DNA from: Bacteroidales bacterium UBA1628
Lineage (GTDB): Bacteria > Bacteroidota > Bacteroidia > Bacteroidales > UBA932
Direction: 5' to 3'
Assembly (NCBI GenBank): GCA_002321335.1
Contig: DCMG01000097.1
Coordinates: 1-10,281, forward strand
DNA length: 10,281 nt
Of this stretch, positions 1-7,836 are shown piece by piece; positions within the stretch are counted from its first letter, which is position 1; every line of letters starts with the position of its first letter. The translations under genes were made by a program, and so were the position numbers. The notes below the pieces were generated by a model, which worked only from the letters and a program-made list of their open reading frames with translations, was not told the DNA's origin and did not search any database.

Positions 1-2496
1 TCGGCATCCAACGAGCCGCTTTGGATCATTGACGGCGTGCCTACCTACACTGGAGGCAGAACCAACCTTATGCCCGGAATGTCCACATCCGTCTCGCCTC
101 TTTCTATGATCGATCCCAACGACATCGAAAGCATCACTGTCCTCAAGGATGCAGACCAGACCACGATCTACGGAGCCAACGGCGCGAACGGAGTCATCCT
201 CGTCACGACCAAGAGGGGAGTGGCCGGGAATATGCCGCTGAAGGTCTCAGCGACAGTCAACTATGGCGTCTCGTCACCGGACAAAAGCACGATGGTCAAG
301 GTGATGAACGCGTCACAGTACCTTGAGGTGGCCAAGGAGGCCTGGGTCAATGGCGGCAACCTGATGTCCGACTTCCCTTATCAGGACAACGACTACAACT
401 CCTACAGCACCACCTCGACCGATTGGTTCAATGAATATATCGGGTTGGGTTCATCCCTTTACGCCTCTCTGTCCCTCTCGACCGGCACCAAGAAGGCCAA
501 GACATACGTGTCCGGGTCATATTACCGCAACGAGAACACCGTCAAGACCGACAGATCCCAGAGGTACTATCTCAGGATGAACCAGGACTATGACCTTACG
601 GAACGTCTGAAGATGGGAGTGTCGCTGATGGCCACCTATAACAATGACAACCTGTTTCCGCTCAGTCACGAGTACCTTGAGACTCTGCCGATCTTTTCAC
701 CTTACTTGGAGGACGGCAAGACCTACAGACTTTACAACAAAATCTGGAGCGACACCGGCAAAGAGTTCGTGATGAAGAAATTCCTCGGCAACAAACTGCC
801 GGACAGGGAGTACAACGACAACATCCAGAACTCCCTGAAGACCATCGGCAACTTCAAGCTGGACTGGACCATCATTGACGGGCTCAAGTTCTCAAGCGTG
901 TTCGGGGTCGAGTACCAGCACCATCGCGGAAGCATTTATTACTCCCGTCAGACACTGTCCGGAATGCAGGACGGCAAGCCGGTCGGAGAGTCCCGTCGGG
1001 AGAACGCCACTTACTTCAACTGGACCAACACCAACAAACTGGACTGGTCGAAGAAGTTCGGCCGTCACTCTGTCGGTGTTTACGCCGGTCTTGAACTCCA
1101 TCATTCCGGCTACAACACGGCCTATGCCTCCGGCAGGGGCTTTATGAACGACCACATCAAGGAAATCAACTACGCCGAGAAGGACACCCGTACAGGCGGC
1201 AGCTCGACCTCCGTCTCCAGAACGATGTCGTATTTCGCCAGGGGAACATATTCCTACGACTCGCGTTATTATCTGTCGGCCAATTACAGGCGGGACGGGA
1301 ACTCGTCTTTCGGCAAGTACAAGAGATGGGCTCAGTTCTGGTCGGTCGGTGCTTCGTGGAACATCCACAAGGAGGCGTTCTACGATGTGGACTGGCTGAA
1401 AGTCATGAAACTTAAGGCCACTTACGGCACCTCGGGAAACTCCAGGATCGACACTTCTGTCGCCGCTGGGTCATATTCCTACGATGACTCATATTCTTAC
1501 ATTGGTGTGACCGGGGCTACGCTCTCGACGGTTCCGAATCCTGGTCTTTCATGGGAGACGACAAGGATGATCAACTTCGGTCTGGACGCGCAGATCGGCA
1601 GAGTGCTGGACATCGAGGTTGAATATTACAACAATGTCACAAAGGATCTTCTCAGCAGGATTTATGTCTCCAGGACAATCTCTGACGACAGAATCTACGC
1701 CAATGTCGGCCGGATAAGAAATTCTGGATTCGAGATCAACCTGACAAGTCACAATATCGCCCGCAAGGATTTCGAGTGGAGCACTACACTCAATTTCTCG
1801 CACAACTCCAACAAGATCCTCGAATTGTACAACGGCATCCAGACCGGTTTCACCAACAGTGTCTGGAAGGAAGGCTATGACTCGAACACTTGGTATCTTG
1901 TCCGTTGGGCTGGTGTGGATCCATCTGACGGAATGCCGATGTGGTACGACAAGGACGGGAATCTGACGAAGACCTATTCCACAGACAACCGTGTGGCGGA
2001 CAAGAGCACGACTCCGATAGGGTTCGGCGGGCTGATCAACAACCTCACCTACGGGAATTGGTCGCTTTCGTTCCAGATCAACTATTTGATTGGTGGATAT
2101 TCTGTTCCTACCTATGCCTCAAGGTTCATCAACGATGGCTACGACATAACCTCCGGAAATCAGGCGGTCGAGGTCTATTACTACCGCTGGACCACACCGG
2201 GAGAGGCGTCCAAGTACCCGATCGCCTCGCAGAAGACAACCAGTTCGGCAAGGTACTCGACAAGGTTCCTCTACAGCAAGACGAATTTCAACCTCAGCAA
2301 TCTCACATTGTCCTACAGGTTGCCTAAGTCTGTGATTTCCAAGTTGAAAGTTGAGGGTGCCACGGCCTCGCTGATCTGCGACAACCTCTACCTGTTCACT
2401 CCGGGCCAGAGCCGGAAGTACAACTCGTACAAGACTCTAAGCAACGGCTACCCTGTGACCCGTACGGTCACTCTCGGCCTTAATGTTTCATTCTGA
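1..2496 (+). CDS. SusC/RagA-family TonB-dependent outer-membrane transporter (5' partial)
   Basis: This is an outer-membrane beta-barrel that imports a ligand captured by its SusD partner, powered by TonB-ExbBD. The frame is open from base 1, so the gene begins upstream; the GTG at 37 is only an internal Val codon. The visible protein is 831 aa, against roughly 1,000 or more for the family. The missing part should hold the signal peptide, the carboxypeptidase-like N-terminal domain, the TonB box and the start of the plug. Residues 4-14 (NEPLWIIDGVP) and the later stretch NDIESITVLKDA...IYG...NGVILVTTKRG form the SusC/RagA plug signature. The rest is rich in Tyr, Asn, Ser and alternating strands, as expected of a 22-strand barrel, and it ends in an aromatic beta-signal (TLGLNVSF). 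The stop overlaps the next gene's start (TGATG), so the two are probably translationally coupled. The family is clear; the substrate cannot be read from the sequence. Confidence 0.95.
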   Translation, partial: SASNEPLWIIDGVPTYTGGRTNLMPGMSTSVSPLSMIDPNDIESITVLKDADQTTIYGANGANGVILVTTKRGVAGNMPLKVSATVNYGVSSPDKSTMVKVMNASQYLEVAKEAWVNGGNLMSDFPYQDNDYNSYSTTSTDWFNEYIGLGSSLYASLSLSTGTKKAKTYVSGSYYRNENTVKTDRSQRYYLRMNQDYDLTERLKMGVSLMATYNNDNLFPLSHEYLETLPIFSPYLEDGKTYRLYNKIWSDTGKEFVMKKFLGNKLPDREYNDNIQNSLKTIGNFKLDWTIIDGLKFSSVFGVEYQHHRGSIYYSRQTLSGMQDGKPVGESRRENATYFNWTNTNKLDWSKKFGRHSVGVYAGLELHHSGYNTAYASGRGFMNDHIKEINYAEKDTRTGGSSTSVSRTMSYFARGTYSYDSRYYLSANYRRDGNSSFGKYKRWAQFWSVGASWNIHKEAFYDVDWLKVMKLKATYGTSGNSRIDTSVAAGSYSYDDSYSYIGVTGATLSTVPNPGLSWETTRMINFGLDAQIGRVLDIEVEYYNNVTKDLLSRIYVSRTISDDRIYANVGRIRNSGFEINLTSHNIARKDFEWSTTLNFSHNSNKILELYNGIQTGFTNSVWKEGYDSNTWYLVRWAGVDPSDGMPMWYDKDGNLTKTYSTDNRVADKSTTPIGFGGLINNLTYGNWSLSFQINYLIGGYSVPTYASRFINDGYDITSGNQAVEVYYYRWTTPGEASKYPIASQKTTSSARYSTRFLYSKTNFNLSNLTLSYRLPKSVISKLKVEGATASLICDNLYLFTPGQSRKYNSYKTLSNGYPVTRTVTLGLNVSF

Positions 2497-3950
2497 TGAA
2501 AGGCGCTATGATGAAGACAATATATTCAAAGATAATGACTCTGGCCGCCGTGGCCACGCTTTCCGCTTCCTGCCACTTCCTTGAGGTCGAGCAGGTAGGC
2601 AAGAGCGACATCGACACCTATTTCTCTGAGGTCTCGGCCCTCCAGCCGGCCTTGAACGGATGCTACCATCTGCTGTATTCATTCTATGACAGGGAGATGC
2701 TGGCCTATCCTGAGGTCGCCGGTGACCTGCTGGACCTGTCCTCTGGCAACGCCACATGGACGAACCAGTACAATTTCATCTCCACTTACATGGAGGAGAC
2801 AACGGCTGTGGGCTACATCTGGAAACTTGGCTACACCGTCATCCAGAACGTGAACTACATCATCACTTACGCTCCGGACCTGAGGAAGAAGTACCCGGGC
2901 AGCGCTTCTGAGATCGACAATATCCTCGCCCAGGCCTACTTCCTCCGGGCGCTGACGCATCTGGACATCTGCCTCACATATTCCCAGAACTACACGTTCA
3001 CTTCAGACGCATCGCATCTCGGCGTCCCGATAATGACGAGTATCCCGGTCGTGACCGACAAGATGAGGCGCGCCACTGTGAAGGAGGTATATTCCCGGAT
3101 TGTCGCTGATTTGGAGAAGGCTCTCTCGACCTTCACGCCGGACTATTCATTCAATGAATATTTCGCCTCCCCAGCCGCCTGCAAGGCGCTTCTCGCGAGG
3201 GTCTATCTCTACATGAATGAATATTCCTCCGCTGCTTCCCTGTCCGCCGAAGTGATGAAGGAGTTCCCGCTTACGCCGCGCGAGAAGTACAGGAATATGT
3301 TCGTGAACGTGGCGACAAGGGGTGGGGAGTCCATCCTCCGGCTCAACGGCTACGACCAGTCGGACTACATCAGCGACCTTTACTATTTCGAGAGCCCTTC
3401 GGCGAGGCCGTCCTCCAAGTTGAAGGAACTCTTTACCGATGATCGTGACGTGCGGCTCACGCTTTTCCGCCACAGCGCCTATAATGATCTGTCCGGCAAG
3501 GTGGTGGATTACGACGACATCTGCATGAAGTTTTACTGCACCGACGAGACGACCAACAAATTGGACAGGCATTTTGATCCGTTCATCCTAAGGTCTTCGG
3601 AGATGTACCTCATCAACGCCGAGGCGAATTACGAACTGGGCAACACCTCTGTCGCCATCGATGACATCAAGGCTTTGGAAGCCAGGGCTTTGGGGATTGA
3701 CGCTTCGGAAGTCGCGATCGATGCTTCCTCTTTGGAGCAGGTGATCCAGAACGAGAGGATGAAGGAGCTCTGCTTCGAGGGGCATCGTCTCTTCGACATC
3801 ACCCGAAGGCACGAGAACCTCAGCCGCTCCCGCAACTCGACCTCGTCCGTCCTGTTCCTGAAATATCCCGACTACCGTTTTGTCCTTCCGATTCCGCACC
3901 TTGAACTGGAGTCGAATCCGGAGATGGAACAGAATCCGACATCAAATTAA
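2496..3950 (+). CDS. SusD/RagB-family nutrient-binding surface lipoprotein
   Basis: This is the partner of the upstream SusC. SusD proteins are lipid-anchored on the cell surface and form the lid over the SusC barrel. From the first ATG the product is 484 aa, a usual SusD length. A lipoprotein signal ends in LSASC, with Cys26 as the lipidated residue. TPR-like helical signatures are visible: ILAQAYFLRALTHLDICLTY at about 143-162, and ERMKELCFEGHRLFDITR at about 420-437, the hallmark of the SusD C-terminal half. The C-terminus (LPIPHLELESNPEMEQNP) is also typical. The start is ambiguous. The ATG at 2496 overlaps the susC stop, but ATGs at 2508 and 2511 give a more standard signal peptide and have an AAAGG about 5-8 nt upstream. 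All three keep the lipobox. The ligand is unknown. Confidence 0.95.
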   Translation: MKGAMMKTIYSKIMTLAAVATLSASCHFLEVEQVGKSDIDTYFSEVSALQPALNGCYHLLYSFYDREMLAYPEVAGDLLDLSSGNATWTNQYNFISTYMEETTAVGYIWKLGYTVIQNVNYIITYAPDLRKKYPGSASEIDNILAQAYFLRALTHLDICLTYSQNYTFTSDASHLGVPIMTSIPVVTDKMRRATVKEVYSRIVADLEKALSTFTPDYSFNEYFASPAACKALLARVYLYMNEYSSAASLSAEVMKEFPLTPREKYRNMFVNVATRGGESILRLNGYDQSDYISDLYYFESPSARPSSKLKELFTDDRDVRLTLFRHSAYNDLSGKVVDYDDICMKFYCTDETTNKLDRHFDPFILRSSEMYLINAEANYELGNTSVAIDDIKALEARALGIDASEVAIDASSLEQVIQNERMKELCFEGHRLFDITRRHENLSRSRNSTSSVLFLKYPDYRFVLPIPHLELESNPEMEQNPTSN

Positions 3951-3982
3951 CGTTGAATCTTTTAAGGATTACTTAACTGACA

Positions 3983-4456
3983 ATGAATACGAAAAAGAAT
4001 ATTTTGCTGATAGCCCTGTCTGCCGTTCTGGCGCTTTCCTGCACGAAGGATTTGCCGGTTTACGACACCCCGTTCTTTTACATCGCGACACAGGACGGAG
4101 CCTCGACCGCCGTTGTCGGCTCTGATGTCGAGAACGTCAACACCTACTATGTGACGATGAGTTCCGTGTCCAGAGACGGGAACGCAGTCGTGGATTTCTC
4201 CGTAACTCCAGGCTCCGGTTTGAAGGAAGGCATTGACTATGAGGTGGTCACTCAGGGGACTTCACTGACATTCCTGCCGGGAATATACCGTATGCCAATC
4301 CGCATCCGCTGGAAGGAACACGTCCTGGATGACTCTGCCGACAACACATTGACCATAGCCCTGACCGGCGGCACGGACGGCTTCTGCCTAGGGATGCCAG
4401 GACCTGACGCCAAGTTCAGCCGGCTGGTCATCACAAAGAAGAATCTATACAATTAA
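3983..4456 (+). CDS. Small lipoprotein of a SusCD locus, Calx-beta/DUF4843-like
   Basis: A 157-aa protein with a lipoprotein signal peptide (MNTKKN, hydrophobic stretch, LALSC) and likely lipidation at Cys20. The residues after the Cys (TKD) resemble the Bacteroidetes surface-export signal, so it probably sits on the outside of the outer membrane. The mature part reads as one beta-sandwich of about 130 aa. The segment SLTFLPGIYRMPIRIRW, then a D-D-S-A-D-N turn, LTIALTGG and a final KFSRLVITKK strand resemble Calx-beta-like and DUF4843/DUF1735-type accessory proteins next to SusCD pairs. I recognise the type from the pattern, not from a search. It follows susD by 32 nt and precedes the next lipoprotein by 19 nt, so it is almost certainly in the same operon. 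By analogy with SusE/F-like proteins it may bind ligand or shape the complex. No catalytic residues are evident. Confidence 0.8.
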   Translation: MNTKKNILLIALSAVLALSCTKDLPVYDTPFFYIATQDGASTAVVGSDVENVNTYYVTMSSVSRDGNAVVDFSVTPGSGLKEGIDYEVVTQGTSLTFLPGIYRMPIRIRWKEHVLDDSADNTLTIALTGGTDGFCLGMPGPDAKFSRLVITKKNLYN

Positions 4457-4475
4457 TCATTAAAGGTTTATCATT

Positions 4476-6257
4476 ATGAAAACTGCTAAAATTCTGTGCG
4501 CCGCCGCGCTTGCCGCGTTGACTGCGCTCGTGTCCTGCGAAAAGGACCCGGACATCCCTGAACCTCTCGTAAAGAGTTTCGGTTTCTATGCTTCTGACAA
4601 TTCCGGACGAATCGATTCGGACTGCGTTGGAACGGTCTCTGGTACAGATATAACCATTGGAGTGCCTCCGACAACCGACCTCAGTGAGCTTGTGGCCCGT
4701 TTTACCACGAACGAAGGCAACGTCGTGTCGGTCGGCGGTGTCGCCCTGATTTCCGGACAGACTGTTCAGGACTATTCTTCCCCTGTGTCCCTTAAAGTTG
4801 AGGATGAGGAACTTAAGGCCAGTGTGCTTTATACGGTCAAAGTCAGCCTCAATCCGGACTCAGATCCGAAACTGACATCTTTCAAGTTCGAGTTGGTGAA
4901 TAATCTTGAGGCCGTCGGAGAGGACATCGAAGGTGAGATTTCCGGAGACGCCATCTCCGTGCCGATGATCAAGGCCGCCGACAAGACCAAACTCGTGGCC
5001 ACATTCACGACCACTCCTACCAATGTCGTCAAAGTCGGCGATGCGGTTCAGGTCAGCGGTGAGACCGCCAATGACTTCACGAATCCGGTTGACTACATTG
5101 TCACCAACAGCGACGGCAGCAAGAGTGCGCTCTATTCCGTGTCGATCAGGACGGTTAACGGAAAACTGGAGCCGATAGTGACGTATTCGGAGCGTCCGCT
5201 TTATTCAGGTGCTGTGCTCCGCATCAATCCTGTTGACAAGGCTCCATACATCGGATTCAAGGAAAGAGAGGTCAAGGATTCCGAGTCTGCATCCGCTGAG
5301 AAGATGACTGTGGTCAAGTATGCTGATGGTGCTTGGAGCACTGTCGGAAGCGCAGGATTCAGCAAGGAGGTGAACAGCTCTGAATATGATTTTGACATTA
5401 CGCATGATGGGGTTCCTTACGTTGCGTATTCAAATGCGGAAGCCTCTCCAACTTGTGCTCAGGTTATGAAATATGATGCTGGATGGAAGGTAGTCGGTGA
5501 TGAAAACACAAGCGACATGAAATCCACGAAAATAGGTTTGGCAGCCATATCTGACAATAATGTTGTCGTGACTCAGGTAAACAACAATGCTAAGAGTACA
5601 TTCTCAAACCGTACCTTGGTGGCATCTGTCTTTAATGGATCTTGGAACAATCAGGAAACCAATCTGGCAAAGACACAGGTTTATGCCAAGGCATCCTGCA
5701 AGGCTGGTGAGACGGCTTACGTACTTGCTATCCGCCGAGGAAAATCGGACGGTGTGAGCTATGGTCACGATGTCTTGGTCTATAATGGTGGCAATTGGTC
5801 TTCCCTACGTTCAAATTATGTGAGAGAGGGTGCTACACAGACAGGCATTAACATCTATGATATCACTGCCACTGATGACGGAACCGTTTATATTGTCACG
5901 GCAGACAATGCTTCAGACGGATCTACCTATCATTTTGTCGTCGAGAAGTACAATCATGCATCTAAGGATTGGTCTGTGGTTGGAGGCACTTTCTATCCGT
6001 ATGTGCACGCTGATTCCCATGATAGGGCTAAGATCGCGGTCGCTCCTGACGGAACCGTTTATCTTCTGTATCTGGATAACAAGAGCAGAAAGCTGAATCT
6101 TACATGGTTCGACTCAGGCACAAAGCAGTGGAGCAATCCGTTGCTGGTAGCGAATGAGGAAGCAAAGGATCCTTGCATCTCTTTCGCCGCTTCCGGAGTC
6201 GGTTACGTCGCTTTCACAGACGAGAACAATGCTGAGAAAGTGTTCATTTACAGATAG
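4476..6257 (+). CDS. Lipoprotein with tandem DUF5018-like domains and a beta-propeller-like C-terminal half
   Basis: A 593-aa surface-lipoprotein candidate; the signal ends in TALVSC with Cys21 followed by EKDPD, a good Bacteroidetes surface-export signal. An AAAGG lies 9 nt before the ATG. Two tandem domains of about 95 aa follow (about 32-126 and 131-226). Each runs F-x-F, a G-x-I/V-S-G-x-x-I strand, a L-V-A-x-F-T-T core, an N-V-V-x-V-G-x-x-V-x-S-G turn, an acidic D-[YF]-[ST]-x-P-V step and a closing Y-[TS]-V-x-[VI] strand, matching the DUF5018-like pattern in SusCD loci. Residues about 230-593 repeat short blades with W-x-x-V-G, G-x-x-Y-[VIL] and K-Y/V-F elements, such as ADGAWSTVG, DGVPYVAYSN, YDAGWKVVG, DDGTVYIV and PDGTVYLLYLD. 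This reads as a propeller of perhaps six or seven blades. No catalytic signature was found, so a binding role is inferred. The propeller half is locally poorer in GC than its neighbours. Confidence 0.85.
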   Translation: MKTAKILCAAALAALTALVSCEKDPDIPEPLVKSFGFYASDNSGRIDSDCVGTVSGTDITIGVPPTTDLSELVARFTTNEGNVVSVGGVALISGQTVQDYSSPVSLKVEDEELKASVLYTVKVSLNPDSDPKLTSFKFELVNNLEAVGEDIEGEISGDAISVPMIKAADKTKLVATFTTTPTNVVKVGDAVQVSGETANDFTNPVDYIVTNSDGSKSALYSVSIRTVNGKLEPIVTYSERPLYSGAVLRINPVDKAPYIGFKEREVKDSESASAEKMTVVKYADGAWSTVGSAGFSKEVNSSEYDFDITHDGVPYVAYSNAEASPTCAQVMKYDAGWKVVGDENTSDMKSTKIGLAAISDNNVVVTQVNNNAKSTFSNRTLVASVFNGSWNNQETNLAKTQVYAKASCKAGETAYVLAIRRGKSDGVSYGHDVLVYNGGNWSSLRSNYVREGATQTGINIYDITATDDGTVYIVTADNASDGSTYHFVVEKYNHASKDWSVVGGTFYPYVHADSHDRAKIAVAPDGTVYLLYLDNKSRKLNLTWFDSGTKQWSNPLLVANEEAKDPCISFAASGVGYVAFTDENNAEKVFIYR

Positions 6258-7491
6258 TCTCTGTGCTGTTTTGATGGTGGCGCTGTTCCTCGGGGCGGCG
6301 CCATCTTCATATTCACGTCCCCTTAGGGTCGCTTTCGTGGGGGATCCGCAGGCGGACGGGATGCGGCAGCTTGAATATTGCCGTAAAACCGTCTACAAGG
6401 AACTCCGTGAAAGGAAAGACCTTGATCTGGTGATAGTTCTTGGAGACTTGGTGAACAATCAGGTCGAGCTTCTGGAACCTACCAAAGCCAGTCTTGATTC
6501 CCTGCCTTGTCCATGGTTCTGCGTGCCGGGCAATCATGACCGGAATGTCTATCCGGTGGTTGACGGCCGGAAGCGGCCCCGTGACATCAGCACCTACCGC
6601 AAGGTCATCGGCTACGAGGACACCACCTTTGTCAAGCGTGGGATCCGCTTCATCCTGATGAACGATGTTCGGCTCGGGGGCAAGGAATATGAAGGCGGCT
6701 TCCGGGATTCGCAGAAGCATTGGCTTGACTCTGTTCTTCGTGCCACTCCAAAAAATATGCTCGCGGTGCTTTCCGCGCATATTCCTTTCACCCAGTTCAC
6801 CGACAAGGACTCTCTGTCCGCCATTCTGGCAGTCCATCCGAACCTGCTTCTGATGAGCGGACACACGCACAAGGTTTGCCGGGATGTCTTTGAAATCCGT
6901 CCGGATGAATATTCCCGTGCCTTCTCTGCCGATGTGCCCGATGGCGAGGTCGTGGAAATTCGTGAGGTTCAGGCCGGTGCGACTTGCGGAACATTCTGGC
7001 TCGGTGTCAAGGGTGAGGATGGATTCCCGGACGCCACTATGGTCTGTGGCTCTCCGAGAGGTTACTTTGTGGCGGATTTCAAACGGAACGGAAAATATTC
7101 ATTGGCCTACAAGAAAGTCTTGGGACAAGATGTCGCATCGGCTTGGGTGTCGGGTGATTCTACGCTGATCGTCAATGTGTTCGGTGGTGCGCCGGATGGC
7201 AGTGTCTCTGTCAGGATTCCCGGGCGGAAAGGATGGCTTTCCGCTGTCCGCAAGGAAAGACTGGCTCCTGAAGCCCTTGAGGTCATAGAGAGGAACAAGT
7301 CAATTCCACGGAAAATCGGCAAGGTCCGGAATCCTGAATATCTTCCGATGAGAAAGGTGAACTCGCCTCATGTCTGGTCAGCGTCTCTTGACACTGGTGT
7401 TGATGTTTCCAAAGCCGGCACAGTAAAGATCCGTTACCGTGATTCCGTGATGAAATTCAATGTCAGGACTGGTCTGAAACGTTGTCTGTAG
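6229..7491 (+). CDS. Exported calcineurin-like metallophosphoesterase
   Basis: A secreted or periplasmic phosphoesterase of the calcineurin-like fold, which uses two metal ions to hydrolyse phosphomono- or diesters. Counting from the chosen ATG (420 aa), the metal-binding motifs appear in order: GDPQ (38-41, D39), GDLVNN (72-77, D73), GNHD (101-104), H184 in LSAHIPF, and GHTH (211-214). From about 250 to the end the sequence (GSPRGYFVADF, GKYSLAYKKVLGQD) resembles the C-terminal MetallophosC-type domain of Bacteroidetes phosphoesterases. The usual N-terminal beta domain is missing, because the catalytic domain starts right after the signal peptide. The ATG at 6229 was chosen because it gives a signal peptide (MLRK, hydrophobic LCAVLMVALFLGAA, PSSYS). 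It overlaps the upstream gene by 29 nt, implying coupling. The open frame extends back to 6154, and the ATG at 6274 would remove the positive N-region. There is no lipobox. The substrate is unknown. Confidence 0.9.
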   Translation: MLRKCSFTDSLCAVLMVALFLGAAPSSYSRPLRVAFVGDPQADGMRQLEYCRKTVYKELRERKDLDLVIVLGDLVNNQVELLEPTKASLDSLPCPWFCVPGNHDRNVYPVVDGRKRPRDISTYRKVIGYEDTTFVKRGIRFILMNDVRLGGKEYEGGFRDSQKHWLDSVLRATPKNMLAVLSAHIPFTQFTDKDSLSAILAVHPNLLLMSGHTHKVCRDVFEIRPDEYSRAFSADVPDGEVVEIREVQAGATCGTFWLGVKGEDGFPDATMVCGSPRGYFVADFKRNGKYSLAYKKVLGQDVASAWVSGDSTLIVNVFGGAPDGSVSVRIPGRKGWLSAVRKERLAPEALEVIERNKSIPRKIGKVRNPEYLPMRKVNSPHVWSASLDTGVDVSKAGTVKIRYRDSVMKFNVRTGLKRCL

Positions 7492-7502
7492 GCTAATTCA
7501 TT

Positions 7503-7519
7503 AAAAATGCTTATTTTTG
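7503..7519 (+). promoter_or_regulatory. Candidate -7 promoter element (TAnnTTTG) before the small RHH-like gene
   Basis: TATTTTTG at 7512-7519 matches the Bacteroidetes -7 consensus TAnnTTTG exactly. It lies 84 nt before the TTG start of the next gene and just after the phosphoesterase stop. No good TTTG -33 box sits 19-21 nt upstream. The motif also overlaps a small A/T hairpin (AAAAAT, loop GCTT, ATTTTT at 7503-7518), so the match could be incidental. Confidence 0.35.
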
Positions 7520-7602
7520 CAGCCGGGAAAGTTGCCTGTGTCTCTTTTGTGTGAGATAACGCTTCTTTCTCGGGTTTGTATATTGTCTAAAGAAAGACGG
7601 TT

Positions 7603-7836
7603 TTGGCAAGGAAAAAGCATAGCTCTTCGGCTCCTGATCCGGAGTATCTTAAGATGCGCAAGGTCTCTCTCCGGCGCATTCATCGTCAGGTCATATACCT
7701 GAACGATAAGGAACTGGCCGCCGTGAAGGAGTATTGTGACCGCTTCGGTGTCAAGGAACGCTCAACCATCTTCCGCGAAGCCGCCATGGAGCGCATCCTC
7801 GCCCAGCTGGACGACAGCCATCCGACGCTGTTCTAG
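7603..7836 (+). CDS. Small ribbon-helix-helix-like protein (putative DNA-binding)
   Basis: A 77-aa protein with a very basic N-terminal third (MARKKHSSS..., KMRKVSLRRIHR). A short strand follows (RQVIYLND, about 28-35), then two helices (KELAAVKEYCDRFGV and KERSTIFREAAMERILAQL). Strand-helix-helix with an S/T-x-x-x-R-E-A second helix is the usual look of CopG/MetJ-type ribbon-helix-helix proteins, so DNA binding is inferred. The start is TTG. An in-frame TAA at 7588-7590 rules out a longer form, and the only later Met start is the ATG at 7654, which would remove 17 basic residues. The stop codon TAG lies in the loop of a 14-bp hairpin, and the last two codons coincide with the start of the downstream repeat. 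I recall similar small proteins in other Bacteroidales but cannot confirm it here. The target is unknown, and it has no toxin partner beside it. Confidence 0.7.
   Translation: MARKKHSSSAPDPEYLKMRKVSLRRIHRQVIYLNDKELAAVKEYCDRFGVKERSTIFREAAMERILAQLDDSHPTLF

Noticed and set aside
892..1368. A 158-codon open frame antisense to susC
   Set aside because: It has no domain or signal and no start context, and it lies fully inside a clear SusC coding region.
6313..6870. A 185-codon open frame antisense to the phosphoesterase gene
   Set aside because: The phosphoesterase on the + strand carries all catalytic motifs. The antisense frame has no recognisable domain and is a GC-rich shadow.
7503..7518. A/T hairpin after the phosphoesterase stop as an operon terminator
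   Set aside because: The six-pair stem is made only of A-T pairs and is too weak for an intrinsic terminator. It may be part of a promoter instead.
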